A stretch of DNA of 64,000 nucleotides from the NCBI RefSeq assembly GCF_024679245.1, contig NC_090187.1, forward strand, positions 21,896,995 through 21,960,994, in the 5' to 3' direction. The number at the start of each line of letters is the position of its first letter. The stretch's first letter is position 1. The stretch is from Pseudorasbora parva. Its lineage: Eukaryota; Chordata; Actinopteri; Cypriniformes; Gobionidae. The position numbers were made by a program, and so were the translations under genes. The notes beneath the pieces were generated by a model. The model saw only the letters and a program-made list of their open reading frames with translations. It was not told the origin of the DNA and made no database searches. Shown here one piece after another: positions 50,079 to 61,206 of this stretch.

Positions 50079-50204
50079 TGAATGCTGTAGATGAGGCCTG
50101 GTACTGCCTGCTCTCTGAGCCAGCGTCCACGGCCAGGTCATAGGAGCCTTCTCCGGGCCCCGGAGCAGATGCCGTCTGGGGCCAGGCCTGCTTCACCAGC
50201 AGCA
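50079..50204 (-). CDS. fam168a: fam168a coding exon (LLVKQAWPQ to QASSTAF segment)
   Basis: This 126-nt exon has the acceptor ..tgggacag and the donor gtaaat, phase 1 at both ends. It encodes LLVKQAWPQ, then a variable Ser/Pro/Gly/Asp stretch, then QYQASSTAF. The family's ATLLMKQAWPQ..TYQASSAAFR segment is clearly recognisable. The final A pairs with GA of the next exon to make Arg, giving AFRYTAG as expected. The 9-residue insert (EFQFLHSAY) of the longer mammalian isoform was not found in the 6.7 kb intron on the 5' side. The visible transcript therefore corresponds to the shorter, about 235-residue isoform. The middle of this exon has diverged more than the flanking exons, as in other members of the family. 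Confidence 0.9.
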
Positions 50205-51047
50205 CTGTCCCAAACAAACACAACAACACAAGAAGGGTTACACATGCGTCACGATCTTAATCTCCAAAACGGTACCCTGACTGTCCTAACCTCCCCTCTC
50301 TGTCCCTCTGGATCCTTGTATTTACTGACCGCAAAAGTAGGCTTCCAGAAGTAAAAATACTATTAAAAACAAAAACAAAAAAACATACAGACCTACCATA
50401 CGAAACTATTGATTTCAAAATGATTTAATTGCTTAGACTTCCCAAAATTCTGAAGCAAGAAGTTTGCAGCGGTACGTTTTCAGGTTGGTGACGCTAACAT
50501 TACCAACCTAGGGATCTAGTTACGTAATAAGGCGTTGTATGTGGCGTTGTATAAAATACATTACATGCGCTCTATTTGGCATTGAAATGCATCTCTAACA
50601 GCAATAAAGGAAAAAAGTTCAAAGACTAGGAGACTATTAGCTACTAAAATGTCTTAACAGAGCCATTTGGCTGTGAAATTAGTTGCACGGTTCCTCATTT
50701 TTTAGTCCTTTTAGATAAATGTGTTTGTGAAAAATAAATTTAAAATGTAAATGTATTGTAAATAAACACTTTGGGCTTGCAATTCAAAGCTGGATGGTTC
50801 ATTTCATATTTAACTAAACAACAGTGAATATTAGCACATCCCACTCAATGGTCATGTTCAAAATTAAAATATTAGGTTACTGCTTCCTGAATACTACGGC
50901 GTATGCACTGTATATTGCATAATATGTGTTAGAAAATAGTATATAAAACAATATGCATTATTCAGTGATCATATTTTAAGCTTGGATATTCAAATTATTA
51001 TTTATTATCCTTAATCACTTCCATTTTGTGTATTTGGCAGTCAAATC
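50205..51047. other. fam168a intron, unassigned DNA
   Basis: No microexon matching the family's 9-residue insert was seen. Confidence 0.5.
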
Positions 51048-51200
51048 TTAAAGGGATAGTTCACTCAAAAAAGAACATTAGTATAATTTGCACTTTTTGG
51101 GCTTAAATTTTTGGGCTGGAATCACTACCATTATAAAGCTTGACAGAGCCATGACTTTTATATATATACACTCCCCTAAAGGATTATTAGGAACACCATA

Positions 51201-52768
51201 CTAATACTGTGTTGGACCCCCTTTCACCTTCAGAACTTCCTTAATTCTACGTGGCATTGATTCAACAAGGTGCTGAAAGCATTCTTTAGAAATGTTGGCC
51301 CTTATTGATAGGATAGCATCTTGCAGTTGATGGAGATTTGTGGGATGCACATCCACGGCACAAAGCTCCTGTTCCACCGCATCCCAAAGATGCTCTATTG
51401 GGTTGAGATCTGGTGACTGTGGGGGCCATTTTAGTACAGTGAACTCATTGACATGTTCAAGAAAGCAATTTGAAATTATTCAAGCTTTGTGACATGGTGC
51501 ATTATCCAGCTGGAAGTAGCCATCAGAGGATGGGTACATGGTGGTCATAAAAGAATGGACATGGTCAGAAACAATGCTCAGGTAGCCCGTGGCATTTAAA
51601 CGGTGCCCAATTGGGGCTAAGGGGCCTAAAGTGCACCAAGAAATCATCCCCCACACCATTACACCACCACCACCACCAGCCTGCACAGTGGTAACAAGGC
51701 ATGATGGATCCATGTTCTCATTCTGTTTACGCCAAATTCTTAGCCTGACAAGCCAGACCCACATCAAGATGTTTGGTCTGGAAACTCACCATAGACAGGC
51801 CTCAATCCGAGGGGCAGGACAAACGGTTGTCTTTCAAACTCCCTCTGCACGCGATAGGATAGCGCTACACCAACCAGAGCAACGAAGGTGAAACAGAGCT
51901 CCTTGATAGATTAAACATTCGCCTTATCCGGTCGGCAAAACTCAGAACACATCTTCCCTTTTTAAGAATGACTTCAGTGCCGTTCTTTGTTCTTTTCTCA
52001 GAGAAAAGCTTAACTCCAAGTCTTCCAGAGTCGCGGTCAAAGTTGATTCGAAAGACCGCCGTTCGCCAGTTTCTGTGTTTACTAGAAGCACGCAAACGCA
52101 ACTCTGCCGTCGTCATTATGGCCCCGCCCACCGACTCTATACACAATGTGATTGGCCCGGCAAGAGTTAGGCGAATACAGCTCAGAAGGGTATTGAGAGT
52201 TGCTAGACGACACTTGCGGGCAGATTAAATTTGCTGCCGCTAGGGTGCGTCTAGATTTCTAGGCTACCAAATTCTGACTCTACCATCTGAATGTCTCAAC
52301 AGAAATCGAGACTCATCAGACCAGGCAACATTTTTCCAGTCTTCAACTGTCCAATTTTGGTGAGCTTGTGCAAATTGTAGCCTCTTTTTCCTATTTGTAG
52401 TGGAGATGAGTGGTACCCGGTGGGGTCTTCTGCTGTTGTTGCCCATCCGCCTCAAGGTTGTGCGTGTTGTGGCTTCACAAATGTTTTTCTGCATACCTCG
52501 GTTGTAACGAGTGGTTATTTCAGTCAAAGTTGCTCTTCTATCAGCTTGAATCAGTCGGCCCATTCTCCTCTGACCTCTTGAATCAACAAGGCATTTTAGT
52601 CCACAGGACTGCCGCATACTGGATGTTTTTCCCTTTTTACACCATTCTTTGTAAACCTTAGAAATGGTTGTGTGTGAAAATCCCAGTAACTAAACAGACT
52701 GTGAAATACTCACCAACACCAACAACCATGCCACGCTCAAAATTGCTTAAATTACCTTTCTTTCCCAT
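51201..52768 (-). pseudogene. Tc1-like transposase, near-complete, interrupted by a MITE
   Basis: ATG at 52768 opens MGKKGNLSNFERGMVVGVG, followed by a frameshifted stretch in the helix-turn-helix region (HTTISRVYKEW-like residues lost to another frame). From 52617 the frame is open: QADRRATLTEITTRYN, TVEDWKNVAWSDESRFLL (first Asp) and DGRVRIW, where the MITE intervenes. Then RKQNENM, GGGGGVMVWGMISW, YFQLDNAPCHKA (second Asp), an in-frame TGA, and further on SPDLNPIEHLW (Glu) to a stop at 51201. Without the MITE, one N-terminal frameshift and one stop remain, so it was a fairly young copy. It is non-functional now. Confidence 0.92.
51741..52266 (-). mobile_element. 9-bp-TSD MITE family, copy 2 (inside a Tc1 transposase)
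   Basis: This 526-bp element runs TAGCCTGAC..CTAGGCTA with the 9-bp duplication CCAAATTCT at 51732-51740 and 52267-52275. Removing it and one duplication restores the transposase reading through VRIW into RKQNENM. Confidence 0.95.
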
Positions 52769-52952
52769 TCTGACATTCAGTGTGGAGTTCAGGAGATTGT
52801 CTAGACCAGGACCACACTCCTACATGCATTGAAGCAACTGCCATTTGATTGGTTAATAAGATAATTGCATTAATGAGAAATTGAACAGGTGTTCCTAATA
52901 ATCTTTTAGGTGAAACGGAAAAATGTTGCCTTTTCTGATGAGTCTCGATTTC

Positions 52953-52956
<4 letters not shown>

Positions 52957-53041
<85 letters not shown>
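52957..53041. repeat. (TA)n microsatellite
   Basis: Pure TA after a short GT run. Confidence 0.95.
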
Positions 53042-53043
<2 letters not shown>

Positions 53044-54198
53044 CTCTGATTGTATTCATCTGAAAGAAAATTGTCATATACACCTAGGATGACTTGAGGG
53101 TGAGTAAATATTGGGCTAATTTGCTTTTTTGGTTAAACTATTCCTTTAAGTGAGAAATCGCAATCTGAATTATGGATTCAAATAGAAGAGATGGGAACTT
53201 GCATATAGTGGAGCTTTGTCAGAATGGTTATTTTCACCTTTGTATCACTTACTTTTGGCATTTAATAAAAAAATGTGAAATGTGTTAAAATAATAAAATC
53301 ATGGTTGGTAACTTTCATTTATTACACTAGAAATGGAAAATTGAGTGGTTTGCATTGGCAGATATTCAATGCAGTGTGCTACAAATGTAGCTGCACATTT
53401 TGGCAAATGTAGAATGTCAAGAGTGGATTCCACGCATACAAAAAAGCTGCAGACTGTTCACACTATACATAATGCAAATACTAGCATTAGTAATATAGCA
53501 TTATGCAAATCCATAATGACTGTGTGTGAAATATAATGAATAATGAAACATAATGAATGTGTTGGAATAGAGGTTAAATATCTAAGAATGTCTTAGGAAC
53601 TATTGCATTTAAGAAAGCCACATAACCCTGGATTTACTCCCGAAGGATTGTCCCTGTAATAAGATTACTATAAATTACGTGAGATAAACTCTTCAGCAAA
53701 ATGATTAAAAATTATTTAATCAAAAAGTCTTCCCTTCGAACGGAGCAATCCTTTCATAGCCACAAGGGGGCGATGATGCAAACTCATGAGATGTTACCAA
53801 ACACTAGAGAGCACAGGGACAAAGAGAAAGAGAGTCTGCTGGAATCACACAATGGCATCAGTGCCGCATAGATGCCTCACACATGACATCACTGCAGCGC
53901 TTCAGTGCTGCGCTTTATGCATGCATTCATGCATGAGGGCTTTATGTGATTCAGATACTTATGATGATGATGATGATACGATGAAGTAAAATATACACAC
54001 ATTTAATATAAATGCTAGTGGGTTAAAGCGATATCGATAAGTATGGCTGAAAGCCGATTAAATCGTCATTTGAAATATATAAATAATGTATAGGAAATGG
54101 AGAGAAAAGGGACAGAAATCAAATTACTTTTTTTAATGCAATTTAAATTGGCATTTGGATTTTTTCGATACTACAAACTAAAATAGTAAAATATGGCT

Positions 54199-54345
<147 letters not shown>

Positions 54346-55377
54346 GCTCAAATCAATCAAAATAAATCAATCAAATATTGCTAAACTAGTCATAACTACT
54401 GACAAACTGACACTTTTATTATTTTTTACTTTTATGTCATATGAAATACATACAAATTAAGTTCAAGAAATGGAAAGAGAAAAACGAGATGGAAAAAAAT
54501 GGCATTGTATTGCAAAGAATAAGAACTAAATACAAAGTACTACAGCCAACATTTATTCAACCAAGAATTGTTTTCCAGCTGTAGTTGTCTAACTCAGTAT
54601 TTCTCAAGGTTTTGCCTCAGGACCCAGATTTTACATTAGACATCAAGTGGCGACCCAACACGGCTAAAATCCTTACGAAAAACAAAGTTTGATGGTAGCC
54701 AATCATTCATTGCATATTCATTGCAAATACGAGAGCTGCACTATATTGGGAATCACCATTCTCCCACTATTCTCCACGGACAAGAGACAAGTAAGAAAAA
54801 TATCATGTAGCCTAATTTATTACAGGTTCTTCTGACAAAATGTTAATTGCTACAGTCTATTTAAAATTATTTTAATTAAATGACTTGCTCATAAATAATT
54901 CACTTGTTTGATTACTGAATGAATTATTGTTTTTGAAGAAATATCTTAAATGAATAGAAGTCACGTGTCGCCACCTACTGGTGTAACGATGTAATTGATA
55001 TAATCGTTATTTGAACCGTTGCTTTCAAAAAGATTTTGATTCTGTAGACATCAGTGTTTATATCCAAGCTTTTAACTTTTATCCCAGTACTTCTGTGATT
55101 ATTTGAAACATAATGCTACTGTGTGTTTGACACGACTGTTTATGAAGCTATTTCCTACCTATAGGCATGCATGATAACTGCTCTCTCTCTCTGGGTAAGT
55201 GGCATAGATGACTCTCTGTCATTTAGGTATGAGATCACGAGGGTGTTTGAATCAAGATCAGAATCTTCTAAAGATTAATCATGCCGCTCTATAAAACAAA
55301 GTACTTAGTACTTGACCTGTCCATACCATCAGTCTAACCTTTTACCAAATTATGAATTTGCACCAAGACATTATTTT

Positions 55378-55690
55378 TTGCACTGTCAAAAGATTAATCA
55401 TGATTAATCACATCTAAAATAAAAGTTTGTGTTTACATTATATATGTGTGTGTCCTGTATATAATTATGTATATTTAAATACACACACAATTATGTATAT
55501 ATTTAAGAAAAATGTGCATGTGTATCCTGCATATATAATTGGCATATAATATACCATACATATATACTATGTGTGTGTTTGTGTGTGTGTGTATTTATTA
55601 ATAATTATACACAGTACACCCACAAACATTATGTAAAACATGAACTTTTATTTTGGATGCGATTAATTATGATTAATTGATTTGACAGCA
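55378..55690. mobile_element. MITE (gcactgtcaaaagattaatc)
   Basis: The left end gcactgtcaaaagattaatc and the right inverse gattaattgatttgacagca. The interior is made of acacacaattatgtatata-type simple sequence. Confidence 0.75.
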
Positions 55691-56895
55691 CAAATTTAAG
55701 GGACATTTTGGTCTTTGATGTCAAAAAAATTCTATTAAATTAACATAAGATAATTTGCTATCCCAACTATACTTTTATTCTGTGCATTTAGCATTTGATA
55801 ACCATTTTGGTGGCATTTGTTTTTAATGACAAGGTGATTTTGCAGAAATCTTTGAGGTATACTTGGTTTTCATGAAGATATTGTGTTAAAATCACAGGAA
55901 CAAATGTAACGCATTGTGTAAAAGTAGTGCTGGTCAACCAAAACTAGCATTTAACTACCATGAGATCATATCCAAGCAAGCCAGTAACTAGATCAAACAT
56001 AGAAAAAAAAAATGAATATATAACAGCAAAATGTCAACTTGATCTATGAAACAGCCTGCACCACATAAGAATGTATGAGTATGTATAAGAGCGGACTGTC
56101 AAAACATAGGGCTTTATAAAAACATAAAATAAAAACTATATCAGTTTAGGGCAGCACTGATCACACAAACCAACTCCACTATCCTGATCCAAACATGTCT
56201 GCTTACAGCACAAATCCATTTTTCTTTTTTAACAAAACAGTGTTAAACATCATGCTGCAAGTTGAGTCACACATAGCTGACTCAAACAAGCCTGTTAACA
56301 CAAAACTAGTGTGAAATGATCTGCACTCAAAGACAACCTTCTTCACATGACTCATCCTCACTGCGTCTGGGTTCTCTCGAGACTGAATTTCACACTCGAG
56401 CCCTGCAGATGTACAACTGAAAACAGCTTCTAAATTTCAAAATATCATTATTCGCATATAACTTGCCAGATCGAAACGCAAGCAGATTTATTGTACAAAA
56501 CCATTTCAGGGAACAGCTCATTACTGAACAAAACACAATTAGTGGCATCGTACATCAGTACAGCTTTTGAGATGCACAGCTATATGAATACAAATAAAGG
56601 CAATTTTACTAACTGTTGATGAAGATTTATTGTATTTATTAAGTCAGAGCATTATGTCACAGGATGGAACCAGCATATATAACAGTAATATGCTGTTCAG
56701 TTACTGGCCAGCATCGTCAAAATGAGGCTAGACAGAACAATGCATTAGGATGTGTTTGTGACTACTGCATGTTTCATTGGTGTTAATGGATCACTAATGC
56801 GTAAATGTTTGGTTTCATATATTTGCAAATGTGAGTGTGTGCTACGCCATATTTACTGGTAAGTATGGAGGGTGTGTGTGAGTGTGTATACATAC

Positions 56896-56976
56896 CTGGT
56901 GGGTATCCCGGGCTACCTGTCTGATAAAGGTTGGCTGTGTAGGTCGGGGCGGTCGTAGGATAACCTCCGGGATAGC
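56896..56976 (-). CDS. fam168a: fam168a coding exon, most 5' exon in the window
   Basis: This 81-nt exon has an acceptor (..tgtacag) and a donor (gtatgt) on the minus strand and is phase 1 at both ends. It encodes 26 whole codons rich in Tyr, Pro, Gly and Thr (GYPGGYPTTAPTYTANLYQ, then a SPGYPP stretch). This matches the YTGYPTAYPAAAPAYNP region of FAM168A. In mammals FAM168A (TCRP1) is a small Pro/Tyr-rich protein linked to DNA polymerase beta stability and to PI3K/AKT signalling; the paralogue FAM168B (MANI) is a neurite-outgrowth inhibitor. No enzymatic motif is visible. The start-Met exon (about 24 residues in the family) is not in the window and must lie above 64000. A DIRS element begins only 123 bp upstream of this exon's acceptor. 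The next exon downstream is 50079-50204; joining them creates a Val codon. Confidence 0.9.
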
Positions 56977-57099
56977 CTGTACACATGCAAAGAGACAAAA
57001 GTTTAGAAAAGACACAAAAATCAACCTGCATCGGCCATATATTACTGATCCGATGTGATTTGATAGCATATAAAGAATTTCTAATAAACAAGATAAACA

Positions 57100-57278
57100 G
57101 TTCCCTTATCGAGGGAACTTCCCACTGCGTCGAAACGCTTTGGGGATGCTCCCTAAGCATCAGCGAATCTGAAGCCTGAATAAACACTAGTCCAATCCGA
57201 TTGGTCGTGCGTGATGACGTCATTGTGACGGCGTACCCGGAAGTATAAAAGGGGGGCCGGCGCATAATGGCGGCAGTT
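57100..57278 (+). repeat. left inverted terminal repeat of the DIRS element
   Basis: From about 57124 to 57278 this is almost identical, inverted, to 62425-62580. The outer 24 nt differ between the two ends, as is usual in DIRS1 ITRs. Here they form a small hairpin (gttccctta..gagggaac). Confidence 0.92.
57192..57251 (+). promoter_or_regulatory. DIRS ITR promoter elements (CCAAT pair, CRE, TATA)
   Basis: The ITR carries CCAAT at 57192-57196, an inverted CCAAT at 57200-57204, a perfect CRE/ATF palindrome tgacgtca at 57215-57222 and TATAAAAG at 57244-57251. It is about 120 nt upstream of the gag start codon. The right ITR carries the mirror copy. Function is inferred from motifs only. Confidence 0.55.
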
Positions 57279-57372
57279 ATTGCTCTTCAGCATAGCGCTC
57301 TCTGTTTGGTCTGTCTATTTACTGTTGTCTGTCCAGTTGCGAGTGTGTGTGTGAAAGATTTATTTAAAAAGT

Positions 57373-58650
57373 ATGGAAGAGAGAAGGAGTGCATTTAGGC
57401 AGTGTGTGCATCCGTGTCCCCGTTACATCTCGGGATCGGATGCACACCTGTTATGTGTGCAGTGTCTGGGTGTTCAGCACGCTCGCCTGTGAACACTGCG
57501 AGCTGCTGACACTCAGACTGCTCCGCTCTCGGCTGGCCGTGTTCGATGAGACCGGCCAGCCTCGTGAGCCCCGTGGTTCTGGACCCGCGGTCGCTGAGGC
57601 GGCTCGGCGTCGCAGATCATGGGGCTCACAGCGGGACTTGTCAGAGGGTTTCGGGACTGCCGCGGCACTTTCCCAATCCTCCTCTGACAGTTCCGACGAT
57701 CTTCCTCCCCGTGTGGAAGCCCGCTTGGCGGCATCTTCCCCCGGGTTGGAGGGTCCGATGCTTGAGCTGTCTGATTCTGAGGAATTAGTGCTCAGCATCG
57801 AGGCGGGTGACGTTAAAACACCATACACACTGCTTCACTCATAAAATAAGGTGCTCAGGCAGTCCCCGAGGGGGCTCCCTGTAGTAACCCGGTGTTCTCC
57901 GTTCCCGTGCGGAAGCCCGCGATGCGGCTCTTCCCCGGGAGGGAGAACCAGATGCTTGAGCGATCTGATTCCGAGGAATTAGATGTGCTCAGCGTCGACG
58001 GAGTGAAGCAAACGAGAGCTCGCCACCTTATAATGCAGGCTCGATCTCGCGTTGCCGAGGCAGCGCGTGCATTAAGGGTCTGCAACAGAAGTGAACACAC
58101 GCTATATGTGTACATGTGATACTGTTTAGCGAGGCTTGCAGTCAGCCCCTGAGGGTGCTGGCTGTGGTCGTTGAGAAATGTCTCGTAGCGTACAGAAACG
58201 TGCGTTTTCGAGTGTTTCAGCCTCGCGCCTGTGGCTTTCATCTCGAGGGATGAAAGCCAAATATGTTGGGAACGATTCGAATCTCGCGTTGCTGAGGCAG
58301 CGTGTAGATGACGAGTAGTTTAATACATATTTAAACAGTATGGTCTGGTGATTAGGGCTGCATTTAATTCTGAGGAATTTAAATTAAACATTATCTGACT
58401 TTGAGGAGTTAGATATGTCTATTCAGCCTATCATTCAGCATGTTCACGTGATGGGTGATTATGGTGGCATTTATTTCTGAGGAATTAAATGGGATTTATC
58501 TAACTTTGAGTAGTTAGATTATCAGCCTATCATCCCAGTTGTGTTCACTATTTGGGTGTTTTTGGTGGCATTTAATTCTGTGCAATTAAATGGGATTTAT
58601 CTGACTTTGAGGAGTTAGGTATTTCAGCCTATCATCCAAATTGTGTTGCT
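57373..58650 (+). pseudogene. DIRS gag-like ORF, frameshifted and internally rearranged
   Basis: The first ATG (57373) opens MEERRSAFRQCVHPCPRY and a short Cys-containing stretch (CVQCLG), but the frame stops at TGA after about 39 codons. Homologous sequence continues in another frame to 57844, with LLRSRLAVFDE, an EAARRRRSWGSQ basic patch, Ser/Asp-rich SSSDSSDD and the acidic motif LSDSEEL. A second diverged segment at 57892-58119 repeats the RKPA..SDSEELDVLS part. 58340-58645 contains further degenerate copies of it. DIRS gag proteins are presumed nucleocapsid components. The region is clearly non-functional here. Confidence 0.75.
58340..58645 (+). repeat. about 110-bp degenerate tandem repeat derived from DIRS gag
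   Basis: Three units each read approximately ggtggcatttaattctgag, then gaattaaatgggatttatc, then ctgactttgaggagttag and a cagcctatcat segment. The ctgactttgaggagttag core matches the gag DNA encoding the SDSEELD motif at 57768 and 57963. The array therefore looks like an amplified gag fragment. Confidence 0.7.
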
Positions 58651-58651
58651 C

Positions 58652-59500
58652 CCGGGGAGCGCTCGAGATCGCCTCCTCTGTGGAGTCTTCTGGAAGTCGA
58701 TGCGGCGATCCGCCGTCTACGACGCTCGGGCCACATTGGCTTCCAGCGAACGCATGCTGCTCTAGCCGCCTCTAGAAAGACTGCAGCTGGGCAGCAAACG
58801 CGTTCGCACACCGAAAATCCTCCCCGACTAAGCCCTGCCGGGTGGCCGCTTCAGGGGGTCGGGCAGGAGGCTCGGTGGGTACCAGAGACCAGCCTTGAGA
58901 GGCTGGTTCCCCTAGTAGAATATATCAGCGCATAGTCATTATGCTCCTGAATATATCTGTTGGGCCCTGTGTACCATGGGCAAAGGGTGCAGACTGCAGT
59001 TCAGTGTTCCACCACCGGGGTTCATCGGTGTGGCCTGGATAGTGGTGTGCCCAGCCCAGTGGCCTGCTGGCCAGCCCCCTCTCCAGAGGAGCGATCGAGG
59101 TCGCCTCCTCTGTGGAGTTTTCTGGAAGTCGATGCTGCGATCCGCCGTCTATGACGCTCGGGCCACATTGACTTCCTGCGAACACATGCTACTCTAGCCG
59201 CCTCTAGGGAGACCTCGGCTGGGCAGCGAACGTGTTCGCACACCGAAAATCCTCCCCGACTAAGCCCTGCCGGGTGGCCGCTTCAGGGGGTCGGGCAGGA
59301 GGTTTGGTGGGTACCAGAGACCAGCCTTGAGAGGCTGGTTCCCCTAGTAGAATATCTCGGCGCATGGTTATGCTCCCGAATATATCTGCTGGGGCCCGGT
59401 GTACCTTGGGCATAGGGTAGAGACTGCAGTTCAGCGTTCCACCACCGGGGTTCATCGGTGTGGCCTGAATAGTGGTGTGCCCAGCCCAGTGGCAGGTAGG
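58652..59500 (+). repeat. tandem duplication, about 432-bp unit, spanning the gag/pol junction
   Basis: 58652-59080 and 59084-59500 are near-identical direct copies with a 432-bp offset (gcctcctctg at 58671 and 59103). Each contains ggtaccagagaccagcctt and the pol-start segment encoding LQFSVPPPGFIGVA. Only the second copy runs on into the reverse transcriptase. Confidence 0.85.
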
Positions 59501-61206
59501 GAACAGGAAGTGTGCTCCCTGAGGGTAAAGGAGGCTATATTGTGTATCCCTCCGCCAGACAGGGAGTCCGGCTTTACGGTCGCTACCTCATGGTTCCCAA
59601 AGAGGATGGAAGGGTGCGTCTATTATTAAATCGGAGGTACTTGAACCGTTCTCTGAGGAGATTCAGGTTCAAGAGGCTCATTATCCCATCGTGAGTCAGA
59701 TCCAGTTCGAGGACTGGTTCGTCACGATGTATCTAAAGACGCATATTTCATATCTCCATCCTTCCATGTCACAGGAAGTTCCTGAGGTTCGCTTTCGGGG
59801 GCGAAGCGTACCAATATCGAGTACTTCCCTTCGGCCTAGCCCTCTCCCCACGCACATTCACAAAGTGCATGGATGCAGCCCTGGCTCCTATGAGGCTTCA
59901 GGGCATCCGTGTACTGAATTATATCGACGACTGGCTCATACTGGCCCAGTCGTACGACATGGCGGTTCGGCATCGAGATGTCGTTCTAGCCCACATAAAG
60001 TGCTTGGGGCTGAGACTCAACACGAACAAGAGTGTGTTGACGCCGTCCCAGAGGACTACGTTCCTAGGGGTGGTATGGGATTCGACGACGATGCGGGCAC
60101 AATTGTCTCCCGCGCGCGTCGAGACCATACTGGCGATGGTCTCAGGAATAAGGCTAGGCCACACCATCACTGTGAAGCACTTTCAGAGAGTGCTGGGGCA
60201 CATGGCAGCAGCGTCCAACGTGATACCGTTCGGCCTGCTACACATGAGACCCCTCCAGTGGTGGTTGAAAACCAAGGGGTTTTCCCCCAGAGGGAATCCT
60301 TTTCGTATGATCAGGGTAACGCGCAGATGCCTTCGTTCCCTAGTCATATGGAAGAAACCTTGGTTTCTGTCCCAGGGGCCAGTGTTGGGAGCGTCCTGTT
60401 GCCGGAAATCCGTTTCAACAGACGCCTCCCTCACTGGTTGGGGCGCGGTCATGGACGGCCGCTTTGCGAGGGGCCCATGGGAGGGCCGTCATTCCTCCTG
60501 GCACATAAATTGCCTGGAGATGATGGCGGTTTACAAAGCTCTCAGGAGCTTTCTCCCGGACCTCCGCGGCCAACATGTCCTGGTGCGGACAGACAATACG
60601 GCTGTCGTAGCGTACCTCAATCGCCAGGGAGGGGTAAGATCGCGCCCTCTGTGCAGATTGGCGCATCTAATCCTCCTGTGGTCCCAGGGGAAACTGTTGT
60701 CCATCAGGGCAATGTATGTCCCGGGGGTTCAAAATCAGGGAGCAGACATCCTGTCGAGGCAGGGGCTGAGGCCCGGGGAGTGGCGGCTCCACCCCGAAGT
60801 GGTGGAGGCCATATGCGAGAGGTTCGGCCCAGTGGAAGTGGATCTGTTTGCGTCTCGAGAGACGTCCCACTGTCCACTGTGGTTCTCCCTCACGCATCCA
60901 GCCCCGTTGGGGTTGGATGCCATGGTGCAGACGTGGCCGAGGCTGCGTCTGTACGCATTTCCCCCGATTGCTCTGCTCCCGGGAGTCCTGGAGAGGGTCC
61001 GTCGGCAGGGGGTCAGTCTACTTCTGGTAGCACCCCGTTGGCCGACGCGAGTTTGGTTCTCGGATATCATAGCCCTGCTGGCAGGTCATCCATGGCAGAT
61101 TCCTCTGAGGAGGGATCTCCTGTCTCAGGCGGCGGGGACGATATTCCACCCCCGGCCGGAGATTTGGAACCTTTGGGTCTGGCCCCTGAGGGGGCCAGGT
61201 ACCTAG
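59405..61206 (+). pseudogene. DIRS pol: reverse transcriptase, RNase H and MT-like domain, broken
   Basis: The RT N-terminal part (LQFSVPPPGF.., then RYLMVPKEDGRVRLLLNRR) stops at TGA 59692-59694. The next 45 nt read correctly only in another frame (SQIQFEDWFVTMYLK), and from 59737 the frame returns and stays open to 61206. It contains VLPFGLALSPRTFTK, the catalytic box NYIDDWLIL, LGHMAAAS, RNase H motifs STDASLTGWGA, INCLEMMAV and RTDNTAVVAYLN, and the later DIRS region (VEVDLFASRETSHCP, AFPPIALLP) often called methyltransferase-like. In motif A the expected catalytic Asp before LK is Tyr. The copy therefore has lost RT activity even apart from the frameshifts. Confidence 0.88.

Larger units (their letters stand above)
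51169..52914 (-). mobile_element. Tc1-like transposon (ccctaaaggattattaggaa ends)
   Basis: The ends cactcccctaaaggattatt-aggaacacc and ggtgttcctaataatctttt-aggtga are inverted. It carries a nearly complete transposase and the nested 9-bp-TSD MITE. Confidence 0.9.
51052..53145. mobile_element. ANGEL-like foldback MITE split by a Tc1 element
   Basis: TTAA stands at 51048-51051 and 53146-53149. The ends agggatagttcactcaaaaa and ggttaaactattcct are inverted. The right arm retains tgtcatatacacctaggatg and acttgagggtgagtaaa. Between the halves lie the Tc1 copy and an (AT)n array (52957-53041). Confidence 0.85.

Noticed and set aside
50091..50354. Plus-strand 87-codon frame
   Set aside because: Antisense shadow of the fam168a exon 50079-50204.
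57451..57828. Minus-strand open frames in the DIRS gag and pol regions
   Set aside because: Shadows of GC-rich coding sequence on the other strand.
58340..58645. CRISPR-like array
   Set aside because: Eukaryotic context and diverged 110-bp units without regular spacers. Derived from gag.
59691..61091. First 467 codons of the long frame that ends at 62039
   Set aside because: Through the RT/RNase H region this is an out-of-phase reading of pol. Only the part from about 61092 encodes the recombinase.
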